Of a DNA stretch of 64,000 nt, positions 42,854-54,209 are shown piece after piece. The DNA is taken from contig MU004192.1 in assembly GCA_010093605.1 (NCBI GenBank), positions 1,696,584 through 1,760,583 on the forward strand. Direction: 5' to 3'. Position 1 is the first letter of the stretch. Every line of letters starts with the position of its first letter. The notes beneath the pieces were generated by a model, which worked only from the letters and a program-made list of their open reading frames with translations, was not told the DNA's origin and did not search any database. The translations under genes and the position numbers were made by a program. Source of the DNA: Lophium mytilinum. Taxonomy: Eukaryota; Ascomycota; Dothideomycetes; Mytilinidiales; Mytilinidiaceae.

Positions 42854-45800
42854 CTAATGTAAGGCAAAGCTGCCCTCTCTTATCTTCTTACCATCTAACT
42901 TCATAGCTTCACCATGCATAAGATTGTGAATGTATGCCTCGCCAATCACCTTGTACGATCCACCATCAGTACTAGGGCGCAGAACATAGGGTACCCGACC
43001 CCCATCAAGAACACAGATAATATCCCCAGGAGCCGCACCCCCAGGAACGAGCCCGAGCCTACCATCGGCAGTACAGCAGAACCGTCTGAACTGCGCCCAG
43101 CGGATGATAGCCGGCTCGTGGTAATTTCGTAGTCGAGACGTTGCCCACGCAGGATCTTTGAATTCGAGGAACCCATCGAGTGGGACATAGTTCCGCCATC
43201 CGTAGTCAGGGATGCGAAATCCTAGCTGAGTGGAAGCAACGGTGAAAGCATACAGCCACTTTCTTTTGAGTGGCTTCCCGCTAGCATCCAGGCCGCAAGA
43301 TAGGGTAGGCCACCATATCCGGAAGACTTCGAAAGGTAGATCGCCTGTGCCCTGAGTGGTAATCATCAAGGTCTCCCTGAGCCAGTCATGGATGCGTGTG
43401 TAGGACGAGCCGGCCGAATCTGGTCGCCCGCTCGAATTTGAATTGTAATAAGGTACCATCGCGAAGTTCGCTACGGAACCTACATCACTTATTTTGTCCA
43501 CCTGCCGGCCATGGACGCGGAGTTCAGAGTTGTTGTCTTCAAGAGAAACACGAGGCCATTTCCGCGTGCTCGAGACTCCTCGAACTGTTGATACGAAAGC
43601 CGAGCTATCCGCGTGGAACACGTCTCGTTGCTTCAGCCGAGCTGTGAGCCCTTCGGTCCATGAGGCTTCGCTAGCGGCGCTCGGTAGGTTAGGCATGACT
43701 GGCAGAGGGTCGGCCTTGTTAGGTCTAGCTAAATCGGGGACCCAAGATGGTAGTGATAGAGTAGGTGGCATCAGCGGGTCAGGTGTGAGTGCGAGAACCT
43801 GCAGATCGTGTCGTTTGGTAATGCTCCAGAGAGCAAACTGCTTGTAGACGTCTTCAATAGGACGCGAGTAGTCGGGCCTTACCTCCCAATCGGTCGACTC
43901 GACATCTTTCGCCATGCCGACGAGTGCGAAGACCTTGTCCCTCGGATCGGAGCACTCGAAACCCCTAGTCAATAATACAAGGTCGAGTAAAGTGTGGCCG
44001 CTTGTTTTGCTTTGATGTTTGGACCTCATCAGATGCATAGTCAATAGGTTTGTTCGCGCAATTAGGGTGTCTGCCGGCGGCGGCCCCAGTTCATATGTTT
44101 CTTTCGCATATTGATGCGGTATGATGGGCCAGAGGAAATCGACGACGCCTTTGAAAACGTTCCAAGAGAGCTCCGATTTACCGCACATTACGACCGCGCT
44201 TCGAGCACTCGCTAGCTCCTGGGTGACCCATATGCGCCGGAACCAAGAGTGACGAAGCAGCTCTGCGATTGGCTCTGTCCGTATTTTCCCGGAAATCAAG
44301 GGCGTCGAAGACTCGGGCATTTCGCGATCGATGGTAGGTTGTTCAACAAACGTCTTCTCGAAAAAGCTGTGAAAGTCTGCGTCCCAATCTTCCCAGTCCT
44401 CTACGTTAGACAGATATCCCAACTCTCGAGCCTCGTCTACCCAGCGAGCCATCTGATTTGGATACTCGGCACAAATTGCACGGATCATCTTGAAAGCCCC
44501 ACGATTGGCGTCTGTTTCTTTGCCTAGCCAGATCAAAACACGTTGCGCTGTAGAGTAAACCTCTCCTATCTGCTGTACTTGATGGGTTCGTTCTTTGATA
44601 TCGGCTTGATTGATACAGAGCGCATCAGCCCAGACTACACGCTCTTGATCCGGAAGTCTCAGGCCCTCCAGCGCCTCGTGAAGATTGATCCCAATATCGA
44701 CCTCCGAGTCCCCGCAGATGATCTCTCTCTGTCGGAGACTGTCTCCCCAAACGTAGGATAGTGCCTCGAACTGCGGATTGTCGGCTAATTCCACATGTCG
44801 TAGATCACAGAAAATCTTCTCGTCGTCTTTCCCGGGCTTGACAACGAGCACGCGGATTTCGCGTGGGACGAGTGGTTCGTATTGGGGCGGTCTTCGTGGC
44901 TTGCGAGCTTCCTGCCATTCATGAAGTCTCAAGCCGACGGTGTTCCTGAAAGCGAGAGAAGCGATATAGAAGACTATGGCAACTGGAATACCAAGCATGA
45001 TCCACTTGATCAGGAGGCCAATTTTGGTGCGCGGTTTCCGTGTGGAGGACGAGTATCTGCTGTACGTTGTGTCTACTTTTCCTCCTCTTATGTCTTTCTC
45101 TAATCGCTCGATGGCCCTTTCAATTAAGGATGCCATTTCGGGGATCCTGAAGTGCTCTCCTATCAGCTCGCCCATACCTGGGTGTAGTATCATAATGTCT
45201 TTCGTTTCGGTCTCAATCTTGAGCTTCCAGCGACCCGTGCGGAGTCTTTGATCAGCACCGGAGGACGAACCGTCTTGATGGATAAGATCGGCGCCGTATA
45301 TCTTGTCCAGGTCCGCAGATGGCGAAGGTATAATAGCATCCTTCTTAAGAAGTAACTCGAGGTGGCGGGATCCATTATATGCTACACACATCAGTCCCAA
45401 CAGGGTCAGTTGAAGAAAGCAGCATACCTCGCCAATGCGACCATGCCCTGAATGCTAAGTAAAAAAGAGGGAAATTAGGTATTCTTAATAAATTAGTGGT
45501 AGGCGTAGAAAAATGCTGTGTGCTCACTCACATTGGCACCAACGCAAAAGGCACCGCAAAAGGCAGACCAGCATAACTCCAAAACATCCGATCCGAATGC
45601 TTCAACTGGCCCTGCAGCGCGAACCGCTCCAATGTCTCCTTTACTTTCTCCTCGGTCATGAACCGTGCTGGAAATAACACCTCGACATCCGTGACCTTCC
45701 CATCCACAACATTCGTGCGTAGTTTCTTGCTCAAAGGTGGGATACTCTTCAAACCCCATTCTTGATACGGGATCCGTTTCAGAAGCTGGTTACCTATGGT

Positions 45801-45983
45801 TGTTGATTTCTTCTTCCAACCGCCGGGCTTTTTTTCCCAAGCAACCCATGTCTGCCGCGCCTGGGCTTCTACGCGTTCCACGAAGCGGTCAAAGAGGGAA
45901 TAATGACTAGAACTGGGTTTGGAAATATGCTGGCAGTAGATGAGAGAGTGACGGGCGGAGATTGGAAGGAGAAAAATGCGCAT
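42854..45983 (-). CDS. Fusion: mitochondrial K+/H+-exchange-related protein + HET domain
   Basis: Three exons on the minus strand (45983-45532, 45483-45428, 45381-42854) join in phase to 1011 aa. Residues 1 to about 270 match the mitochondrial K+-H+ exchange-related family: start MRIFLLPISARHSLIYCQ, KRIPYQEWGLKSIPPL, then AFRAWSHWRA built from the small middle exon, SRHLELLLKK, and the closing FRIPEMASLIERAIERLEK. The two introns (48 and 46 nt) lie inside this conserved part, so the joins are secure. Without a stop, the same exon continues into a membrane segment (about 292-314, KWIMLGIPVAIVFYIASLAF) and then a HET domain starting FEALSYVWGD (374-383) and VWADALCINQ (419-428), with a long C-terminal part. 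HET proteins trigger incompatibility cell death. I know of no such fusion; a merged gene model is the alternative, but the final exon is one uninterrupted frame. Confidence 0.82.
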
Positions 45984-46189
45984 TTTGTGTCCTCTGCCAC
46001 TGCGGGGAGCGGCAAGTTCGTGCAACAATGCAGTATTTGCGACTGCAACGTGGCATGTGTCTTTCCAGCTGCCAAGTAGCGTTCATTGGTATTATAGTCA
46101 AGCGCACAGTTCAGCCTTGTCGGGGTAAGGCAAGAGTTTGTGGGGGCCAAAAGCCCCACCCTCTCCTGAAACACGATAAACCCCCTCCA

Positions 46190-47508
46190 CTAACCCAAAA
46201 TCATGCCCGCTCCCCTGAACTTCTCGAAAGCGCCGAACCATGCCTCGTTCGGGTCTTTCTCTTCCTCAAATCCTGCCTTTCTGCACTTCTCCAAGCTCAT
46301 TTGCCTGTCGAAGTCGAGATAAAAGCCATACGAATCTAAGAATTCCGCTTTCCACACGAGAACACCCATTCCCTTCTCTTTTAGCACTTTCTCGTGCTTC
46401 TGGACATATTTGCTGGGCAATAGAGACGCTTCATCAGACTCAGGAGCCGGGCCAATTCCCATAAGCCCGAACCAGGACGCGATCTTAGGCCATCGGTCTC
46501 GCATGCTTTCTGCTCTTGCACTATCTGCAACGTTGAAAAGCTGACCAGCTGATACCTCGGGGTGGAGCGAGGCCCAAATGGCGAGGCGGGCGATGGTAGA
46601 AGAGGATGCTTCGTTGAGGAGCGAGTTGTATGCGTTTTCGGTGCCGGGAAAAGCAACACTAGAGCCGGCACCTTCGACATTGGCGTAGAGTGAGAGGTAG
46701 GTGGCCCAGTGGGCGGTCAGGTTATAGGTGGAGCCTGTTGGAGCAAATCCGATCTGTGATACAAAGGGTTAGTCATGGTCCGGGTTGGAGGAGTGGCAAT
46801 GCTCACAACTGCGTCAGGACGAACGTCGCACCACGTCCATTTCTTACCTTCACTTTTCTCGGTAAGAATATTCTGGAACTCGGCGTAATGAACGCTGCTA
46901 TCATTAGAACTGGGAAGGACCATATCCTCGGTGTACGGAGTTTTGAATGGTTTGGTTTCGAGGTGGATGCCGTAGCCCTACTTCATCAGAACCTGGTTTT
47001 CCAGCTATCTCAGAACCGACAACGTACTTTCGTGCCGCTAGGAACCACGACGAAGCTCAGTTCTGGAGAAAGCTTTGTCAATGCTCCTATTGCCCGCTCG
47101 AGCATTTTCGCATTTGCTTCTATTTCGATTTTCGGATTATCATCCTGCTTGTAAGCTGGCAATGTCAGCAGCGTCATATTTAACACGTTGAAGCCCCTCA
47201 CCGAAGTAGTACACGTGCGTCACTGTCTCTATTCCGGCCACTTGCTCCCTCAACACCTCAGTAAATTCCTCCACAGTGCCAGACGCAAGATTAATCCCGG
47301 AAAGGAGCTGAAGTTCCGGCCGGGACGGATCTGGAGTTGGCCAGTACGAGTTCTCAATGCTAAGTGGTCGATTGACCAGAGCTGTTACCTTGGAAAAGGT
47401 GTTATCACCAGGGTAACCTTTCACGAGCTCATCGACGAGAGCCCAGCCAATCAGTCCGGAAGCGCCGAAGACTAGGGCGTGCGCACCGGAAGTTCTGGAG
47501 GTTGACAT
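46190..47508 (-). CDS. PRISE-type NAD(P)H reductase (progesterone 5-beta-reductase/iridoid synthase-like)
   Basis: Four exons on the minus strand (47508-47202, 47155-47028, 46977-46807, 46753-46190) give 389 aa. It is an atypical SDR with the N-terminal Rossmann motif VFGASGLIGWALVDEL, the TVTHVYYFG strand, and VRPDAVIGFAPTGSTYN, the block typical of fungal relatives of progesterone 5-beta-reductase and iridoid synthase (often annotated as SirQ-like in fungal clusters). Such enzymes reduce enones with NADPH. It lies 206 bp upstream of the KHE-HET gene in the same direction. It is about 5 kb from the last P450 and could be an outlying member of the enzyme run, since enone reduction fits the other enzymes. 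Confidence 0.87.
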
Positions 47509-48806
47509 TTTGAGACCGAGAATCTGAATTGAAACACTGAAGGAAAAAAAGGTGATACGAGATGGAGACGGCTGGAGTAGAGACGAAGTATATAAGATAC
47601 TTTAGAAGGGTAAGTGATCCGGAAGCGGTCTAGCGTGTATTATTCGTCAAAATGACTCATTCCAGCATAGGGCTTCGGTTTCAGCAGACTACACCGAAGC
47701 AAGGTAATGACGAAGTTAGGGTTGGATACCATACTTCAATCAAGTCAATGCTGACCGTTAAAGAAATATATACTATCCGATAAGAATGAACCAACGATGA
47801 TTGGATACAACAGGTGGGGTATATTAATCCAGACTAACTACGGAGTACTCTCCTCGCCCCTCTCGATTTATCAAAATAGCTTACGAAAACATACATCCAG
47901 CGTCCATCACTCTCTATAGATAACTCGGACGTCCGAGGGTAGCAATCGTTACTCATGGACGAGGTATCTCAGATCTCGCGATGTTAGTAGGTGCTCGACG
48001 CGTCCAGATCTATGGCATTTACGATCTCTACGTATCGAGCAACTTTTCGTCTACTATGCAAGTACTTGCGCTGATTTCATCGTGTGTTTCCAAACTTCAG
48101 TATGCCTAAAGCTAGAGCCCTTGATGTCTGCTTTTTCTAGATTCGGGCCTTGACGATATCAGGAAGACGCCAGGAAACCTCGACCAAACCAGGACGTCCT
48201 CGATGTTGGCATCTGTCTTGTTGTCCATTCCAGTCATTCTTCTAAACTTTGATCTTTGTTAGCGACAGCAAGACCCCTCGCAAAGCCTCGGACTAGAGGT
48301 TGAGATAGACTTGTAAGACACGTGAACTGCACGTGATGTACCACCAAAAGCTTTGTAGAGCCACGGTTTTCGGCCCCTAATGTTAGTCGTAAGCTTTACA
48401 TCGAACTAAACGAAACTTTCACTCCTCACAAGAGGCCCAAACTTGATCCGACAGGGCGTAGAGGCAAACATTGTCAATCAAGAAAACTATCTCGCAGAAC
48501 TTAAACCAAGTCCAAACTCGAGACTCTTGTAAGCAAGACCTCTCCCTTTGTATGCCCGACGAAGTTTAACATTTGTGCGCGGCACTCAATTACAGCAACA
48601 TTCACGGAGATGGTAGTCGTCGGCGATCTTGCCACTCCGGTGAATGGGGATTCGTGAGCCCTAATGAACGTTCACCGCGATGTCGTGACGGCTCTCAACC
48701 TATAAAGACTGCGTTGATACCGTAGGCTCTTCCACAGAACATCTCACAACACACCCGCCACACTACACCACCACCACATTACACTAGCTTCGAACTCCAG
48801 CTCGCC
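47509..48806. other. Divergent intergenic, 1.3 kb
   Basis: No gene seen. It separates the PRISE gene (minus) from the F-box/ankyrin gene (plus). The short pyrimidine-rich stretch before 48807 is likely leader. Confidence 0.4.
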
Positions 48807-50705
48807 ATGGAATCCACAATGGCACCCACAGCGGCACCCACCCTCCACACCATTCCAAACGAGATGCTATTGGAAATGTCACAATGGATGTCTAACTCTG
48901 ATCTCAAAAATCTCGTTCGGACGCACTCCAACATCCACGTATTCTTGCAGTCGGAGCTACACAAGCGTGCCCTTATGGACAGGCCTGGCTGCAACCACTC
49001 TATCCGTTACCAGGCAGTCTGCACATGCGAGCGAATCCCAGCTCTTAAATGGGCTATTCGCAACGGTGACAGTCGTCTACTCCAATACCTCCTCCATCAC
49101 CAAGCGAGTGGCAAGTCTCAGAACGGGCATTGGCCGGTCGTTGATTGGGCGGTCGAGTTTGGCGAGTGCGAATCTGAACTCCTCATTGTGCTTCTACACT
49201 ACGCACAGCGCCTTGGCAGAGACTGTTGGACTGAAAAACCCCAAACAATATCGGATGAGACAAGCTGTTTGAGACAAACCCATCTGTAGCCTATATCAGA
49301 AGAATCAACCCCCTCCTAGAGGAGGGTATGGGTTTCCGTATTTCAACAGAGACCGCAATATTGTCAAGGACCAGATGACGAGCTTGCTGGAGAGACATCT
49401 TGAGAACTTTGGTAGTTCTCGGGTACCAGTGGAGAAGTCCAAAACCCGAACTCGATTCTACTGGTCATATTTTCTGTCTAAAGCCGATTTGAAAGTGGTG
49501 AGTCTCATAATACACATTTAGGGATTGCACAGGTCATGATCATTCCTAACCTCTAACAGGTGAGATTGCTACTCCAGCTCGGAGCCAATCCTATGGCTTT
49601 GTCCCCGAGACGGAACTGGTCATATACCACTACCCATCCATTGACTCCTAGTCCCTACATTTTCGGAATCACGGTTCCGAAGATCCTCAAGGAGTTCATA
49701 AACCACGGAGTAAATCTCTCATGGTTCTCAGGCGCGGGTAACATACTATGGAACGCCGCGAGAAAAGCTGATTATCCCATTGTCAAGACTCTGCTTCAAG
49801 CAGGGATGGATCCAAATGTTGGCGGGCCGACCAACATGTTTCATCCGCTGAATTGCGCACTGGATGTTCCTGTTAGAGGGTTTCTTGACACGACCGAGCG
49901 CCGAATGGTTGCAGAATTACTCATTGAGAAAGGCGCCGATCCCAATGTCCCTTTTCCCAACGGCGATTACCCAATACATAAAGTCGTCGTAGACTTTCAA
50001 AAGGGGTCCATAGGACACCTTATACCCGATATTTGCCACGACGAAGACTTTCAGAGGATTAGTCGAGAGCATTTCACGCTCCTCATATCTCGCTGCTCGA
50101 ACATCGACGTGCAAAACAGCGCTGGGAAGACGGCTCTCCACGTAGCATTCGAACGTCAATGTTCGCATGGGTGCACTAGCGGCCTGGGTTATGTACAGAT
50201 GCTGCTCGAAGCTGGGGCGGATCCCTTCCTGCCAGATCACTCGGGCGAAACGCCATACGAGTACGCTCTTGGTGAAGCCCATTCCGACTGCTTCCACCCT
50301 TTCCTCCATTTCTTCACCTCGTGTGCGCTCAAAAGCAACCGCGTGCAGCTGATCCCGGCAAAGGTCGTGTACGAGCAAGCTCACGCCGAACACTGTCTCA
50401 AGCTGCACCCAAAGTACAGCTACTATGATGGACAGACACCATTGGATCGACACATCCGGTCAGACACGGTCAGAATATTCCTGGACGTTAAGCATGCCCT
50501 GGAGGAGTTTCCATGGACTGTGGGGCCGGTAGGACTAAAGAAGCTGTACCGGTCGTTCTGGGAGCAGCATGGTGGAGAAATTTTGAACCCTGATTTCGAG
50601 GATGAGGTACAGATGGTAAAATGGGGTGAACTGTGCAAGGACTTTCCAGATTGGGCGCCGGGCGATTGGCAGAAATGGCGGGAGGATCAGGCGTGGATGA
50701 AGTAG
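48807..50705 (+). CDS. F-box / ankyrin-repeat protein, with a frame change
   Basis: The N-terminal part (48807-49289) has an F-box-like start, LHTIPNEMLLEMSQWMSNSD, then an ALKWAIRNGDSRLLQYLL ankyrin-type repeat. After a 62-nt intron (49498-49559) the large last exon (to 50705) carries more ankyrin-type repeats, for example LLLQLGANP, LLQAGMDPNV, LLIEKGADPNV, KTALHVAFE and MLLEAGADPFLPD. Between about 49271 and 49288 the reading frame moves by one base: the first frame stops at 49289, while the frame leading to the intron (KNQPPPRGGYGFPYF, MTSLLERHLEN) is already open. I found no intron with GT-AG ends that repairs this. It may be a frameshifted gene, a sequencing error or an unusual splice. 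The function would be substrate recruitment to an SCF complex (inference). Confidence 0.7.
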
Positions 50706-51205
50706 GTTGACAGATGCTTCTACCAAACCCCTGTGACCATATCGGGGGCATTTCGATATACTTCAAGTGGCTCTGTAAGTAGCGTGGGCCCTAAACGGTA
50801 AATATGTCAGGTCGAGAACATCAAAGCAATTTCACTCAAAACGCGGTGGTCCAATCAATATAGACACGTTTCTTTCACGGACGGTTCGTGAGTCGGTGAT
50901 GGCTTGCTATTCTTTCTCGGAAGCCTTGTTTATGTCTGCCCTGACGGATCGATGCCCCCCCCAACCAAAATTGTCTCTACCTAGGCAATTAACCTCTTAG
51001 CTGCGAGGTCATATCCATATCTTGATCTAAAGTAAACACAATGCAGTAAAACAGAGCTCCGTCACAGTGCCCGCATAAACACCGGTTACAGCAATGGATC
51101 ATAGAACAGAATCAGTGCCTAGGCCCGACCTTCAAAAAACAGACATTACGCCTGCATACGCATAAGACTCATCCAGCAAGAATAGAAATGGAATTTACGG
51201 CTCTC
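50706..51205. other. Convergent intergenic spacer
   Basis: 500 bp between convergent genes. No feature seen. Confidence 0.4.
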
Positions 51206-51748
51206 TCAAGACCACTTCCCTTGTTTCAGGAGCGGCGTGAGCGTCTCGGGATTCCTCCAAGAAGTACCTGCGCATTCCTCGCATCGCAAGTGATAATCGT
51301 CCTCGCGGTGATTGTAGCACACCCCCGCCGTATCATATGCATGCAATTCGTCACATCTGCAGCATCTCCACCATTGCTCTGGTATTCGCCTCGGAGACTC
51401 AGACCGCGGTCTCTTTCCATCCGGAGTTGTGGTGGTATCGGCACTTGCATCGGCTCTGATCTCTGCACTCTCCTTTTCGAACCTAGCAGCGACGCCGGAA
51501 AGGATCTCGCCATATCCCTCTCCATGTAATCTCTTGTCTTTAGGCGTTGGTCCCCCTGAGAAGTCGTAAGGGGTGGGCTTGAGCCACTCCGGGTGCCCTT
51601 CGGGAAGCTTCTTAGCGGGCTCGGGCTGTCTCAGGACTTCGTCGGCCCTGGACTTCGATGGCATCTTTCCTTTGTCTTGCGAGGATCTTCGTTGCTTGTC
51701 TTTTGCTGGATCTTTTCCATTTCTCTGTGAGAATTCCCTTGAGGACAT
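51206..51748 (-). CDS. Small zinc-ribbon-like hypothetical protein
   Basis: A single-exon, 180-aa gene with an ATG start at 51748. The N-terminal two thirds are charged and Lys/Ser/Pro-rich, probably disordered. The C-terminal part has WWRCCRCDELHAYDTAG, then CYNHREDDYHLRCEEC: a Cys-x2-Cys pair, His residues and a second Cys-x2-Cys pair, so one zinc could be bound. This design (WxCCxC near the end of a short disordered protein) recurs in filamentous ascomycetes without a known function. I do not recognise a specific family. Confidence 0.65.
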   Translation of the reverse strand: MSSREFSQRNGKDPAKDKQRRSSQDKGKMPSKSRADEVLRQPEPAKKLPEGHPEWLKPTPYDFSGGPTPKDKRLHGEGYGEILSGVAARFEKESAEIRADASADTTTTPDGKRPRSESPRRIPEQWWRCCRCDELHAYDTAGVCYNHREDDYHLRCEECAGTSWRNPETLTPLLKQGKWS

Positions 51749-52636
51749 TTTGGTAAGGTTTTGAGGTTGTGAGGTTTTACGCTTCGAAATTGAGCGAATG
51801 GGAAATGACGTGTATGGTATGGCTTGCTCTGAGAATGAACCTGAAGCCTTTATGTCGAGCGATAGAAGAGCAATCAGTGACTAGCAAGTAGTGAGTGCTA
51901 AGAAGCAAGCAGCAATTATGTAGTATCCTGCTTGTTCTCACGCGGTCGATTGTATGCTTTCATGCTCTGGAAACTACCTCAGAAAGCATAAACTGCTTAG
52001 TTTCACCAAGTCGAAGCGGCTCTACTAAGTTCACACCCTAATGTCAACTCAATCCACGAATTAAGGTCCCACCATTGTCACGTGACAAGTCCAGCCAAGT
52101 CCGAGATTTTGCGATTCTAGCAACTAAGTATGCTTACATGTCTACACTATGAGACTTCGATATAAAAATAGAAGGTTCCCAGGACTCTCAATGCTTTAAT
52201 GCTGCACCTATACACCATGAGTTTATCTTTACCTAGTCCACATCCGATTAGCGGGGTGAGGCAACTAACAAATAAGCAGCACCCCGCCTCCATCCTCTGA
52301 CTACATTCATACATCCTTCATACACGTTGTCAAGACTCATCGTACGAAGGCATCGCAGCTGTGGAACGTTGAGCAAACCCAAATACGTGACTAAACCATT
52401 CTTGAGCAAAAAACCCCGCTATCTCAAACCCGAGATTTTCGTTTTCAAACCCGATTGTTCTTACTTCGTATATATATTTTGCGTCACTCGTCTATTTTCA
52501 GCGCTCTTTGGTCTCCAAGGATCTCTCTTGCAGTTTCATCACTCTCAACTCTTTGAATAAGAAGACTTCTTATATTCTAGATTTCATTATCCCTCTCAAG
52601 CCTTATCATCTCGCGATCTAGTCCACCAACCTCACC
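51749..52636. other. Divergent intergenic, 0.9 kb
   Basis: Between the zinc-ribbon gene and the aminotransferase. It includes pyrimidine-rich leader sequence before 52637. No gene or repeat was recognised. Confidence 0.4.
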
Positions 52637-54153
52637 ATGAGTCCCGGCACAATCCTTGACTCCAAACCCGAATCCCACCCCAATCGCTCATCATCCAAGC
52701 TCCCACAAACCCATACCCAACTTGACCGCCTCACCGCCGTGCTCGTTACCGCCCGCGAACGATACACCAGCGCCAACCCAACGTCATCCCGCTTGCACGT
52801 AGAAGCAACATCGCACCTCCCTGGCGGCAACACCCGTTCAGTCCTCCATGCTTCTCCCTTCCCTCTTTACATGACTTCCGGAGCTGGTAACACGCTACTT
52901 GATGCTGACGGCCATCGTTATCTCGACCTCGTGGGTGATATGACCGCCGGCCTCTTCGGGCACTCGCAGCCCAAGATCCAAGAGACACTGGTCAAGACCA
53001 TTTCCTCCGTAGGACTCAACCTCGGTGCTACGACGTCCGCAGAAAGCCAATTCGCCGCGGTCATTAAGGAGCGGGTGAAGAGTATTGAGCAGCTGCGCTT
53101 CTGTAACTCCGGGACGGAAGCGAACCTCTATGCCCTCAGCATTGCGAAGATCCACACCGGTCGCCGTAAAGTACTGGTCTTTAAAGGTGCGTACCACGGC
53201 GGCGTATTGGGGTTTGCGACAGGTGTAGCAGTCAACAACGTCGACCGGGACGAGTGGGTGATTGGAAAATACAACGATGTTGCGAGTCTGAGGGAGCTGG
53301 TGAGGCAGTACAAGGGCGAGTTGGCAGCCGTGCTAGTCGAGGGGATGATGGGGGCTGGGGGATGTATACCCGGATCAGCAGAATTCTTGCACGCTATACA
53401 AGAGGAGTGCAGATCGGTAAGTCAATTTGAAACTAATCTTCTCATCGCTCAATCCTCTACGAAACTCGAATGCATGCCTTGATGGAGATCCCGCAATACT
53501 AATCCCCGTCTCAGAACTCCCTTCTCTTCATCCTCGACGAAGTAATGACCTTCCGCCTCGCCCCCTCCGGCCTCCAATCTACTATCCTGCACCCAACCAC
53601 CAACCAGGCCCTGTCTCCCGACCTCACCACCCTCGGCAAAAACATCGCCGGCGGCATCGGAATAGGCGCTTTTGGCGGCCGCGCCGATCTGATGGCAGTC
53701 TACGACCCCCGCACGTCGTCAGTCCCTCACTCTGGCACTTTCAACAACAACTCGCTCGCAATGGCGTGTGGGCTCGTTGCCCTGCCATCCATCTACACGC
53801 CCGCCGCTTGTCTTGAGCTAAACGCGCTCGGCGACGAACTGCGCGCGAAGTTGAACGAGATCGGCGCGGGGACGAGGATGAAGGTCACAGGTGTCGGTGC
53901 GGTCAGCACGGTTCATTTTATGCCTGACCCCGCGGCCAAGATACGGAGTGTAGAGGATCTTGAGGCTCAGAAAGGAGGGATAGAGGAATCATTGAGGGAG
54001 TTGTTCTACTTCTTCGCAATTGAGAAGGGATACTGGGTTGCAAGGCGGGGGATGACGAGTTTGATACTCGGCACGACGCGCGATGAGGTGGACGGGTTTC
54101 TGGGGATAGTAAGGGCATTCGTGGAGGAGTACCGGGATTCATTGACGATTTGA
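52637..54153 (+). CDS. Class-III PLP aminotransferase, glutamate-1-semialdehyde aminomutase-like
   Basis: Two exons (52637-53416 and 53515-54153) encode 472 aa. The fold-type I PLP enzyme features are in order: SHLPGGNTRSV and the DGHRYLDLVGDMTAG segment at the entrance, RFCNSGTEANLYAL, the FKGAYHGG loop, the LFILDEVMTFR aspartate, and the PLP-binding lysine in TTLGKNIAGG, followed by PHSGTFNNN. Fungi make 5-aminolevulinate through the Shemin route, so this is unlikely to serve haem synthesis; relatives act on amino acids or amines in secondary pathways or catabolism. The 98-nt intron has clean borders. It sits just before the tandem-repeat block. Confidence 0.92.
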
Positions 54154-54209
54154 AGAGAGCGAGAACGAGGTTACTTCCGAAGATGAGAGTTCGGGATGAT
54201 TCCTAGCGG

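Noticed and set aside
42854-45400. HET protein as a separate 848-codon gene starting at 45400
   Set aside because: Its first residues lie in an intron of the KHE-type gene, and residues after that complete the conserved KHE C-terminus. The fused model explains all of it.
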